Shown here in pieces: positions 22,698 to 32,300 of a DNA stretch of 64,000 bases. Origin of the DNA: Tritrichomonas musculus (Eukaryota > Parabasalia > Tritrichomonadida > Tritrichomonadidae); assembly GCA_039105265.1 (NCBI GenBank), contig JAPFFF010000011.1, positions 2,852,001-2,916,000 of the forward strand, given 5' to 3'. Under the pieces are notes generated by a model. The model worked only from the letters and a program-made list of their open reading frames with translations, was not told the origin of the DNA and did no database searches. A program made the translations under genes and the position numbers. Positions within the stretch are counted from its first letter, which is position 1. Every line of letters starts with the position of its first letter.

Positions 22698-25253
22698 ATG
22701 AGTGATGCTACTCGAAAAGGTAGCCAGTTATTAACATTGGGTGACTTAGATAACTATGTACAGACAGGTCATTTATTTAATGAGGTCGAAGGTTTACCAG
22801 AAGTTGATATTAAAAATAAAAATATACAGTATGTATCATTTGAGTCTTCAACAACAACTTACAATATCCTTAAGTTTGTTAATTTGCCTGAAGACTTCAT
22901 GAATAAGCTCAATGAAATAAAAACCCAGACTAATATATTTAAGGTTGTCTTGAGGAAGAATATAGTATATGATACAAGTGGTAATTTAATCAAGGAGTTC
23001 TACATATATGTTAAGGATGGTCAAGTATATTCTCCTTTGATAACCAAAAGTAGTAATGGATGCAGTATAAATAATAGTACCATTATAGGATATATGAATA
23101 TAGCTTTTGATAGTAAACTAGACTTCAACCCATATACCTTGTGGCTGAATGAGGAGTTGAGCATAATGAATGAATATATAACTGATTCTTTACAAACAGA
23201 GAAGGCAATAAAGTGTTCTATAATAAAAGCTGATAATGCATTAAGTTTACGTAAAAGTGATGTACTATACTTATATAAGCCTACATCAACTAGTCAGGTT
23301 GTGATAGATAACAAGAAATATTGGTTACTTCAATGGAACATAGATACTGGATATACTATACCTAATGACTTAGAGTTTAGGTTTAATGAGTATTGTTTTG
23401 GTAATAAGTGGTTTTTATCATGGGATGGCACAAAATGGGTAGGTGATAACATACAAGGTCATATCAATGGTAGATTAGTTAATGGATTAAATAAGGAGAA
23501 TGAGTATGGTGAAGATGGTACCTACATACAAGTCAAGAGGAGTGAGAGGAACATGAAACTGATTAATAAGCCTAATGACTACTCTCCTGATAACCTACTA
23601 CATTACATGATTCAAGGAGGTAAGTGCAAAATAGACTGTTTTGTAAAATTAAAGACAGGGGAGATAGAACCTTTTTCGAAATATGGTCTAGGCTTCCAAA
23701 CAAGTCAAGGAGGTACAAAAGATGGATATGATATAGAAGCAATCAGGTGCTATAAGATGAATAATGCTACTAAAAAATTAGAAACTAGTGCTATTGATGA
23801 ACTCTACCTTGATATTACCCTTGAAGGTTCGAAAAATGCTAATAGGTTCTCAGTTCGACCTACTGGAAAAGAAGGCAATGGAGGAGACAAGGTATGGTTG
23901 TTCTTACATGGTGTACTTGATTCATGAGAACAGCTTGAATATACATATGCAGCTTCGACTACTAATGACTCAAGGGATATTAAGATATATTTAGCTGATG
24001 AATATGTTGACCCAATAGATGAAGTTCATTGGGATTCAACTACTAACCCATTCGAGTATATCATTAAGCAGCAATTTTATGAAGTATCCCCAAATCCTAA
24101 TGGGGCAACAACCTTATATACTGATTATAATATTACCTCCTCTAAGATAATTACTGCTGATAATATTACTACTATGAGGAGTGATTTAAACTTAGTTACC
24201 AACAATGTAGATGTTATTAGCTATGATGTTAATGAAATGAACACTGTTATGGAAAGCTTAAAAGGTAGAGTATCAAGGACTGAACAAGTTACTCAACATC
24301 TGGAGGATGATGTAGATAATTTACGTATAGTCTCATGGACTGCATTAGCTTTTGGGGTTGCAGGTACTGCAGGGTCAATAGGTTCTATTGGTATGCAGCT
24401 ATTTCCAGATGGTATAAGCTTTCCTACAATAAAAGGTGGAGGATTCCTTAAAAGGTTATTCTCTCATAAGTCAACCAAAGGTATGAGTGATTTGGTTAGA
24501 AATAGCATTAACTTCATGTCAGGTACTACAGCAAGAAGCATAACCAAAGATATAACACCGATAATTACCTGGTGTGAGGAAGAGTATAAGCAACTTGATG
24601 AACTACCTTTTACTGATGAGAATGATAACCCTGATACTGGAACCTTGACATTAAGTGGTGCTATGGATATCAGCAATATGTTTAGGGATTCACTCAAGCC
24701 TTGTTTCAAGTTGTTAGCTGAGAAGGTCAATGAGCTAGAGGCAGAGTTTGATAACTACCCGACTGTGGATGAAGCTAATGAAGGTCTAGAAGTACTAATA
24801 CGTAGGATAGAGACATTAGAGGGTGAAAATACAACCTTGAAGGCTACAATCGAAGCAATGGAAACTAGATTAGCTGCTCTTGAAAATCCGCCACTTGATT
24901 GGAAAACCTATTATTCTTCTTTTACTGAGAACATTACTGAGTCTCATTCGATATATTTTTGTTTTTATTATGGTGATAACTTGTTCCAAGTAGAAGCCAC
25001 TACATTTGATGGTGCACCTGTAGAAGATGGTGAATATTTGTTAATTTGGACAGATAGGAGTCAAAAACAACATTATGTTAGATTAATAACTTATAACCAT
25101 TGTGCTGGCGATAATGAATTGTATATGGATGAAATTTATGGCAAAGAAAATACAATTACCTATATCGGTTATGACATGCTTGTTGAAGACATAACACTTG
25201 ATTTAGATGATAGATATGAATCAACATTTGATGCAATATATAGAAAGAAATAA
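22698..25253 (+). pseudogene. Diverged A-like gene (A''), broken
   Basis: This is a clear relative of A. It starts MSDATRKGSQLLTLGDLD, aligning with the N-terminal module of A. It continues through the FGNKW.LSWDGTKW.G domain, the QQFYE and SSKIITADNI.TMRSDLN blocks, a Gly-rich hydrophobic segment, an I.WCEEEY block and a terminal coiled coil ending ETRLAALE. A ~120-residue tail follows that is not similar to the tail of A. The gene appears to have about one break, so it is listed as one broken copy. Divergence from A is far greater than among the A copies, so it is an older paralogue rather than part of the recent amplification. The start at 22698 is chosen by homology; a longer frame from 22611 is only overlap with the end of B. 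Confidence 0.75.
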
Positions 25254-25265
25254 GTACGAGATTCT

Positions 25266-25397
25266 CGGGGCAGGTACCTGTGCCGTTTCATAGATGGGCG
25301 GTTGTGGGGTGGGGCACCTGTGCCGTTTAATAAATGGTGAGCTTTGAGGTGGTGGGTGGGAATTAGGGATGGGGCCCCTGTGCCGTTTCATTGATGG
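25266..25397. repeat. Three copies of a GC-rich CCTGTGCCGTTT motif
   Basis: The core CCTGTGCCGTTT followed by (C/A)AT..ATGG occurs with its last part at 25281, 25321 and 25381. Each copy is preceded by a G-rich run (GGGGCA or GGGGC). Spacings are 40 and 60 bp. The first copy contains the perfect palindrome CAGGTACCTG (25271-25280). The GC content stands out from the flanks. The role is unknown; subterminal repeats or protein-binding sites of a mobile element are possible. Confidence 0.7.
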
Positions 25398-25419
25398 TGG
25401 ACAGTAGTGAGAACAAAAA

Positions 25420-25475
25420 TATTTTTTTTTTCTTTTCTTTTTTTTTATTTTTCTTTTCTTTTTCTTTTCTTTTTT
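25420..25475. repeat. Pyrimidine (T/C) tract
   Basis: About 55 nt of almost pure T with regular single C residues (TTTTCTTTTC pattern), directly after the GC-rich repeats. It is followed by a GC-rich segment bounded by two ACTAGT sites (25477-25482 and 25523-25528). It could act as a transcription end or a nucleosome-free region; no proof is visible. Confidence 0.6.
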
Positions 25476-25528
25476 AACTAGTTCGTGTTGACGCGTGGGC
25501 AGCCTGTACCCCGCGGAAACCGACTAGT

Positions 25529-25970
25529 ATATACTACTGGAATGCCATATACGAGTCCACAGAAATAATCATATCATATGAATTCATATTGGAATAAATT
25601 AGAACAAATCTGTATGAACACAAATGAATAAATATAAATGAAAATATCGAGGATCATCGAGTAGTTTGTTAATGGATCACACAACTGACGATACACAGAG
25701 TCCATTTCATGTTGTTCGAACGATTACACAAGAGATTTGCAAATTTGTTTTTCGATCACCCCAACTTTAACAATTTTGACCCAAAAATGACCCATAATAC
25801 TATGTAGTTGAATTGTCTGCGACTAACCGCGATTGTACTCCTTAGAATGTGAGTCTAGGGGGACCTTAGAAACCCTTATGAATCACTTCGAAACATAAGG
25901 TCATGAGCTAGTCCAAATAGGTGTTCCCATTCATCTAGGAACAGTTTGAGAAGCCAGATGAGCCCAACAT
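25529..25970. other. Non-coding stretch, nothing recognised
   Basis: No convincing reading frame, RNA gene or long repeat was found. The only local pattern is a doubled TGACCCA-type word near 25780-25795. It may contain decayed coding sequence belonging to the remnant that follows. Confidence 0.5.
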
Positions 25971-26051
25971 TAATGTTTCTATGAGATCGTTACTGGAAAG
26001 CGTTACACCAATTGCAGGAGTGATGGTACTTCTTTTGGTATCAATTTCCAA

Positions 26052-26297
26052 ATGGAGAGAAGTAATGCTGGATATGTCTTTGATGGTATCGATACGGGCT
26101 CCACATCTATTACAGTCACATTTAGAGGACAGCCAATGTACCAAGGAGAGAACGACACATACTTTATACCAGACCCTGACTATCCAGATCAACACCCACC
26201 TGCACCAGAAGCTTGGATTTGCAGCGATACATACTGGACCTGGAGCACAAATGGTGTAGAGTATTATGCTGTAGGTGTCCCTGCTGGATATGAGTAA
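26052..26297 (+). pseudogene. Capsid-like C-terminal remnant (tentative)
   Basis: The 81-aa frame is rich in aromatic, Gly, Thr and Pro residues and reads like the end of a real beta-rich protein: GYVFDGIDTGSTSITVTF, then a proline-rich loop (DPDYPDQHPPAPEAW), then a Trp/Tyr-rich end. The protein-like quality continues upstream of its first ATG, so the piece looks like the end of a larger, no longer complete gene. The GIDTGSTSI-V-F pattern recalls C-terminal strands of double jelly-roll capsid proteins. That identification is a weak inference. The next gene starts 85 bp downstream. Confidence 0.35.
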
Positions 26298-26382
26298 GTG
26301 GTGGGATCTCATTAATGTTGACTTTTGATGGTTTTTATTTTTGTTTAATTATTTTTGAATTTTATCTCATGTACAAAAATAG

Positions 26383-26901
26383 ATGACAACAGAAATGACA
26401 AACTCACGAATAACAATAACACCGAAGAACATTGAGAAGTATAACATTTATTGGAATTATAGATGCTTATCACCAACTGCAATCATGAATGTATTAAAGC
26501 AGAACTTCCCCTCTCGTTATTTCAACACTGAATCCACCACTCATGTTTTCATAAATAAACATTCAACGATGCCAGATCATTTTGCTAAACCTGATCGTGA
26601 TAGTTGTAATGTAGAAGTAAGTTGTATCTCATTGTCTAATCATGAAATTATTTCCAATCATGAGGTATCAATGCTGTTTAATTGTGGAATGTTATTCATT
26701 AGAGTTACGAAGAGTGAAAAGTGGATGCGAAAATATGGTATGTCATATGTTATAATCAACAATCAAATCACTGAAACGGAATCATTTTCGTACTATCCAT
26801 CAAGCTATTCCAATATGTTGAAACCACCAACAGAAAAAGAAATACGAGAACAAAAAGAAAAGAGAAGTTTTAATATAGTCCTTAATCATATTCAACCGTG
26901 A
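26383..26901 (+). CDS. Unrecognised 172-aa protein
   Basis: The frame runs from the first ATG to a TGA and has coding-like composition (mixed charge, hydrophobic periodicity). I see no signal peptide, membrane segment or known catalytic motif. Recognisable stretches are EKWMRKYGMSYVIINNQ near residues 113-129 and a basic, Glu/Lys-rich C-terminus (TEKEIREQKEKR). It follows the capsid-like remnant in the same direction, so it may belong to the same element. I cannot name a family. Confidence 0.55.
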   Translation: MTTEMTNSRITITPKNIEKYNIYWNYRCLSPTAIMNVLKQNFPSRYFNTESTTHVFINKHSTMPDHFAKPDRDSCNVEVSCISLSNHEIISNHEVSMLFNCGMLFIRVTKSEKWMRKYGMSYVIINNQITETESFSYYPSSYSNMLKPPTEKEIREQKEKRSFNIVLNHIQP

Positions 26902-27180
26902 AACCTATAAATGAGAATTATTTTTATGCGCAATACAGGGTCCGAAATCACCTACCTTTAATTACATATGAAAACACTAATGAAAACCCCGCACAAGTCC
27001 ATAAATTTATCCCACATATGTAATTCGATAAAATGGCGATCGTTCAATGACGTTGATTTTGATTTTGAAAACGGTCCTGAGCATTGTTTTTGAGAAATCA
27101 CGCCTATTGAAGATAATATTGGAGAAAGATATAAGAATTGTATCGAAGGTTTAACAGTTGTACTTGCGCTAGGCGGACGA
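26902..27180. other. Non-coding spacer with an 11-bp inverted repeat
   Basis: No gene is visible. AATTACATATG (26960-26970) pairs perfectly with CATATGTAATT (27015-27025) across a 44-nt loop. GGTCCGAAATCACC (26939-26952) recurs exactly at 27207-27220 inside the hairpin described next. Confidence 0.6.
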
Positions 27181-27183
27181 CGT

Positions 27184-27227
27184 TAAAAAGGGGGAGTGAG
27201 GACTTCGGTCCGAAATCACCCTTTTTA
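27184..27227 (+). other. Nested hairpin with a UUCG tetraloop
   Basis: The outer arms TAAAAAGGG (27184-27192) and CCCTTTTTA (27219-27227) pair over 9 bp. Inside, GGAC (27200-27203), loop TTCG (27204-27207) and GTCC (27208-27211) form the exceptionally stable UUCG-capped stem. The sequence changes abruptly to very AT-rich DNA straight afterwards. It could be a transcript 3' end structure or an element terminus. Confidence 0.5.
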
Positions 27228-27294
27228 TCATACTACTAATATAATATAAATTATTTATTTAATAAAATTAATATAATTAATAAAGAAAAGGAAT

Positions 27295-27578
27295 AAACCC
27301 CCTAACTTTTTCAACAACCCCCTAACTTTTTTTGACCATTTTTCCCTCTCAAATTAGCCTTTTTTGATGGCAAAAAGTACTTTCTTTTGAATTTAAATTT
27401 AAATATGGAAAAAAGTTAGGGGTTTTTGTAAAGTTAAAATCAGGGCTTCTAAATTATAATACATAAATAATATTGAATACATTATTAAATATATTAAAAT
27501 GAATGAATATTTATTGATCTATAAAAAGTTTTCTCTCAAATTTTAAAAAAGTTAGGGGGTTTTTTTATCGTTAGGGGG
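27295..27578. repeat. Small inverted-repeat (MITE-like) element
   Basis: Two direct copies of CCCCCTAACTTTTT lie at the left (from 27298 and 27318). Two inverted copies lie at the right (AAAAAAGTTAGGGGG at 27545-27559 and GTTAGGGGG at 27570-27578). A further, slightly shorter inverted copy is near 27409-27426. The left ~40 bp and right ~40 bp therefore form an imperfect terminal inverted repeat around an AT-rich core with no coding capacity. No clear target-site duplication could be assigned. Confidence 0.5.
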
Positions 27579-28870
27579 TTTTGAACTTTACTTTATAGGA
27601 ATTGTTTGAGAATTAAAAATTTGCACCAGGTCTAATAAGAATTTTATATCCTCAAAAAAATCAAAAATATTTGAGAAATCTCATTGAATTCTGGATATTG
27701 AATTGGACATAAACTTTGTAAAATAATGTTCAGTTCTTTCAAAATTGAAAAGGACAAAAATAATCAATTCAAAAACGTTCAAAAATAATTGAATTGATAT
27801 TTTATTTAAGATTTTGATAAAACTTAAGAAGATCATAGCAAGAGAAAAATATGAATTATCGATCCTATTGATGCGCATGGGAAGAAATGTACATTTGGCA
27901 AGAATATAATACCGGTCTGCGGAATACTAAACTTACTTATTACATAAAGATGTTCTATAAAGATCTTTTTGCTTAACTTTTTCTATAGGTGTACTTTTTT
28001 GAATATTTTTATTCAATTATTTGAGTACATAGATCGAGGTTTTTAATTTCAGTTTTAATTTTTTAAAAAATATGCTAAATTTCTTTACTATCAATTTTTT
28101 AATTATTTGTTGATGTTTTTTTATAATAATCATCATATTATTTTGATTGTTAACATGATGGAATAATACAATTTTTGTTTTTTAACAAGATAAACATGTT
28201 TGAAAAGTCTACTAAACCGAACATTATTTATTAATTAAAATTAAATCAACGATTTTTCTAACAAGGATTGATAAAATGTAATACAAATGGATTTTATAAA
28301 TAAATCATACATGTAACTTTATTTTTTATTTAACAAATTAACATAAAACATAATTCATTGAATTAAAGTCTGATTACTAAATATTTGATCATAAAATTAA
28401 AACCCTTTTTCTCCAAAAGATTCTTAATAAAATTAATGCAATATCAAACCAGATTATTTATTCATATATTTAAAACACAAAAGACAATACTATTCATGAG
28501 AAAAAGTGATTTTTCTAAAAAAGACGTTAACATCACTTAACTTTACTATTTCTCTTTAAGAATCTCTGAATTAAAAAAACATTTAATTTCTTGAAAACCG
28601 TTCTGTGTAAACTACGGTTTGACAACGGAACACCATAAAAAAGACACACTGTCGAAAGGTCTAGCCCATACCTTTTTTCCTTAAAAAAACTTATAAGTTT
28701 ATCTGAACAAATTTTTTTTTTTTGAAAAAAACTGTATTTTCCAAACATATCAATCTTATTGGTATGCAAAAAATTTTTCAATCAGGGAATCCTTTTTTAA
28801 GCAAGCTTTAATGAAAAAACCCAATTTATTATTTTCGGATTTTTTCTGAAAATTCAAATATTTGAAAGAG
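27579..28870. other. Very AT-rich intergenic DNA
   Basis: Roughly 1.3 kb of AT-rich sequence with homopolymer runs. Short frames occur on both strands, but none has protein-like composition or a recognisable motif. Confidence 0.6.
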
Positions 28871-28876
28871 TAGTTC

Positions 28877-28918
28877 TTTAGTAAACGGTATTGTATTTAA
28901 AAAAATTTAGTAAACGGT
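28877..28918 (+). promoter_or_regulatory. Paired TTTAGTAAACGGT motif (Myb-like AACGG core)
   Basis: A 13-bp direct repeat, at 28877-28889 and 28906-28918, lies about 480-515 bp upstream of the giant gene. The AACGG core resembles Myb sites, and Myb proteins are prominent regulators in trichomonads. Function is inferred from motif only. Confidence 0.25.
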
Positions 28919-29196
28919 TTTTTATTTTTTCGTTTTGTTTTCATATCCTAAAAAACACAGAATAATCATATTATTTTAAATGCTTTTTATAACAAATAGA
29001 AATATTAATAGCTAAAAATTCATAAAAATCATTGCTTTTTCTTTTATAAAAATATCATATTAAAGCTATTTTTATTTTTAGTAATAATTTAATTATTTGA
29101 AATAATCAATTATTTTATTTTTAAAAATAAAAATTCATTTTAAAATGGTTTTCGTGATTTATAATACAAATTATTGAACTTATTTTTTCATTTTTT

Positions 29197-29211
29197 CTGG
29201 CGCCAAAAAAC
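29197..29211 (-). promoter_or_regulatory. E2F-like site upstream of the giant gene
   Basis: On the minus strand TTTTTTGGCGCCAG contains TTTGGCGC, the classical E2F consensus. It lies about 185 bp before the start codon and is one of the very few GC-rich words in 2 kb of AT-rich DNA. An initiator-like TCACTTT is at 29282-29288. Both assignments are tentative. Confidence 0.25.
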
Positions 29212-29392
29212 GTTAAAGCTAGAACTTTTCAATATAGCAACCAATTTTAATGGTTTAACTCACTTAACAACCATCAAAAATTCACTTTCTTTTGACCTTA
29301 AAACTGAGTTTAATGATATATAATCACCATTAATTCAAAAATTAACCTTTAATTTAAATTATAAATATTAAAGTTGTTACTTTGGTCGAAAG

Positions 29393-32300
29393 ATGAGTAC
29401 GACCCATTCAAGTTTTGCTGGAAATTCCGATCAACTAAAAGAGTTACGAGAACAAATTCGTGAACAATCGAAATGGACTTTTTACCTCAATCATATTCTC
29501 GAACAAATTAAGGACTCTCTTATCGAAGGAGAGAAAAAATTAAAAATCGAATTTGATCTTGAAGAAGTAGATGATTCAAACACCTTTAAATTCATTTATG
29601 ATCGTTTTAAAAATTTTATAGCTTATTGTTATGATTTAACTTGTAAGATAAATGAGCGTGGAGGATTTGAAGTAATTGATGAAAGTATTAAAGAAAAGAA
29701 TGATCTTAAAGCAATAATGCAATCCACTGAATATCGAAGAATGAAAAAAGCAAACGAAATTATTAAGGATTATCTTGGTGAAAGCTATAAAACCAGCGAT
29801 CTTGAAGAGCTACTGAAATCACAGAATGATGCTGAAAATGACTCTTTAAACTCATTAACTCACTCCATTCTTGATAAGTTTGGTCAAGACATCACCGTCG
29901 ACGATTTACAACTTAAAATGTCCAAATCCCAAGAAGATAGCATAGCTTTTGCCGAAAAAGTTCGGCAAACGTGTGCTGTATTTGGGAAAGACAATGAAAT
30001 ATTAGATAATTTAAATAAGCTGAAAAGCATGACGCATGAACTTACATCCGAAGAAGACTTGCGCAGGGACAAGGTATTAAGCGAATCAATTCGTCTTATC
30101 CATGATTCTGCCAGTGATGATGAAACAGTTCAAGCTAATGCTTCAGATTATCATGATATTTTGAAATCAGTAAAAGATTCTTTAAAAGCAGAAAAAGCTA
30201 AAGACATTCCAAATTTATTAGAAGAACTCAAAAGTGACCATGCCGTTGCTAGAGTTAAAATTGAAAATTTATTACAAGAAGTAGAAGATGCTCAACCTGA
30301 TATAGAATTAGCAAATGACGTCAGAGGAAAGATGCCAAATTGCCTGGATCAAGATATTCCAAATAAAGTCTTAAAAAATAATGTTTTATCTAATGAAGTA
30401 CGCGAAATATTCGAAAATGCTATTGATGATAACGAAATTATTCGCCGAATTAAAGAATTACGTAAGTTTTATGAAAATTTGGTTGGAAACAACGATTTAG
30501 GTTTGGATGCAGTTGATGAACAAATAAGTTCTTTTACAGAGAGATCTGCGGAATTAGATAAAGCTAAAAATGAAATCAAAGAATTAAGTAAAATTGCACG
30601 TATACTTGATGCCATAAATGGCGAGCAAAATGAAAAAATTAATCCGGAAGATCTTTCCGATGAACAGATAACAGCCCTTATAGCCAAAATAAAAAAAGAT
30701 AAAGAAATTTCTGAAGGTATTCAAGATATGTTTCCAGAATATTCTGGAAACATTAAAGAGATTGCAGACAAAATAAACGAATTAAAAGATCAAGCAAATA
30801 AGCTTGGCGAGCTGCAAGATGAAATTCAAAAAATAGCAAGTTCAATTATTGGTTGCCCTTTAGATAATGTTAAATTGGATGATCTTGATTCAGAAAAGGT
30901 TAATGATTTATGTAAAGTAGCAAGCAACTCAAAAGATATTAAAGATATTGTCAATAAATATCTTCCTGATACAAATCATGAGTTGGGAAAAATTGATATG
31001 GCATTTCAAAATCTTTTAAAAGATTCCTATAAACTCAAAGAAGCACAAGAAGAACTTCGCAAACTAGCAAGCACCATTGAAGGTGTTCCACTTGAAGAAG
31101 TCACAGCCGAAGAACTTACCAATGATAAGATTGATTCTTTATGTGGCACTGCCAAGAACTCTAAAGATATCAAAGACACTGTCAACAAACATCTTCCAGA
31201 ATCCAAAGACAACAACGAAGCCATTGATACTAATCTAACTAAGATAATTGATGAATCCAACAAACTTAAAGAACTTCTTGAAGCTCTCACTGGAGAAGAG
31301 AATCTTACTCCAGAACAACTTGAAGAACTCAAAGCCAAATTCAACGATATCAAAGACAAAGCTAAGAAAGACAAGTCATTATCTGAAGAACTTCAGAAAC
31401 AACTTCCAAATGATTCCAACGATGTTGAAAACATTTCATCTAAATTAGAATCTCTTCAACAAGACTCAGATAAACTCAAAGAAGCACAAGAAGAACTTCG
31501 CAAACTAGCAAGCACCATTGAAGGTGTTCCACTTGAAGAAGTCAAAGCCGAAGAACTTACCAATGATAAGATTGATTCTTTATGTGGCACTGCCAAGAAC
31601 TCTAAAGATATCAAAGACACTGTCAACAAACATCTTCCAGAATCCAAAGACAACAACGAAGCCATTGATACTAATCTAACTAAGATAATTGATGAATCCA
31701 ACAAACTTAAAGAACTTCTTGAAGCTCTCACTGGAGAAGAGAATCTTACTCCAGAACAACTTGAAGAACTCAAAGCCAAATTCAACGATATCAAAGACAA
31801 AGCTAAGAAAGACAAGTCGTTATCCGAAGAACTCCAAAATAAACTGACCGAAGGAGCAGATAGTTCTGAATCTCTAGCCGAATCTCTTGAGAAACTTCAA
31901 AACAAATCCGCAGATTTAGACAACAAATTAGAAGAAAACGAAAACCTTAAATCTAATCTTCGCAAACTAGCAAGCACCATTGAAGGTGTTCCACTTGAAG
32001 AAGTCAAAGCCGAAGAACTTACCAATGATAAGATTGATTCTTTATGTGGCACTGCCAAGAACTCTAAAGATATCAAAGACACTGTCAACAAACATCTTCC
32101 AGAATCCAAAGACAACAACGAAGCCATTGATACTAATCTAACTAAGATAATTGATGAATCCAACAAACTTAAAGAACTTCTTGAAGCTCTCACTGGAGAA
32201 GAGAATCTTACTCCAGAACAACTTGAAGAACTCAAAGCCAAATTCAACGATATCAAAGACAAAGCTAAGAAAGACAAGTCGTTATCCGAAGAACTTCAGA

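Larger units (their letters stand above)
1..27230. mobile_element. Candidate Maverick/Polinton-type element, right-hand portion
   Basis: Large intronless + strand genes with fibre-like, coiled-coil and membrane-segment architecture fill this region, followed by a capsid-like remnant and a small gene. The GC content is clearly higher than in the AT-rich DNA that begins at about 27.23 kb. Trichomonad genomes carry thousands of Maverick elements, which makes that family the first guess. No DNA polymerase B, integrase, packaging ATPase or protease gene is visible and no terminal inverted repeat can be paired inside the window, so the class is inferred. Most genes look whole. One gene (22.7-25.3 kb) has about one break and one piece (about 26.0-26.3 kb) looks like a remnant. 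The near-identity of the tandem copies implies recent amplification. The left end lies outside the window and the right end is a guess from the composition change. Confidence 0.38.

Noticed and set aside
25935-26312. Alternative frames on both strands over the capsid-like remnant
   Set aside because: Their composition is less protein-like than the frame ending at 26297, which has ordered aromatic and Gly/Thr patterns.
27681-27878. 65-codon minus-strand frame
   Set aside because: Composition reflects AT-rich intergenic DNA; no motif or context support.
28533-28781. 82-codon minus-strand frame
   Set aside because: Low-complexity, Lys/Phe-rich composition in AT-rich DNA with no recognisable motif.
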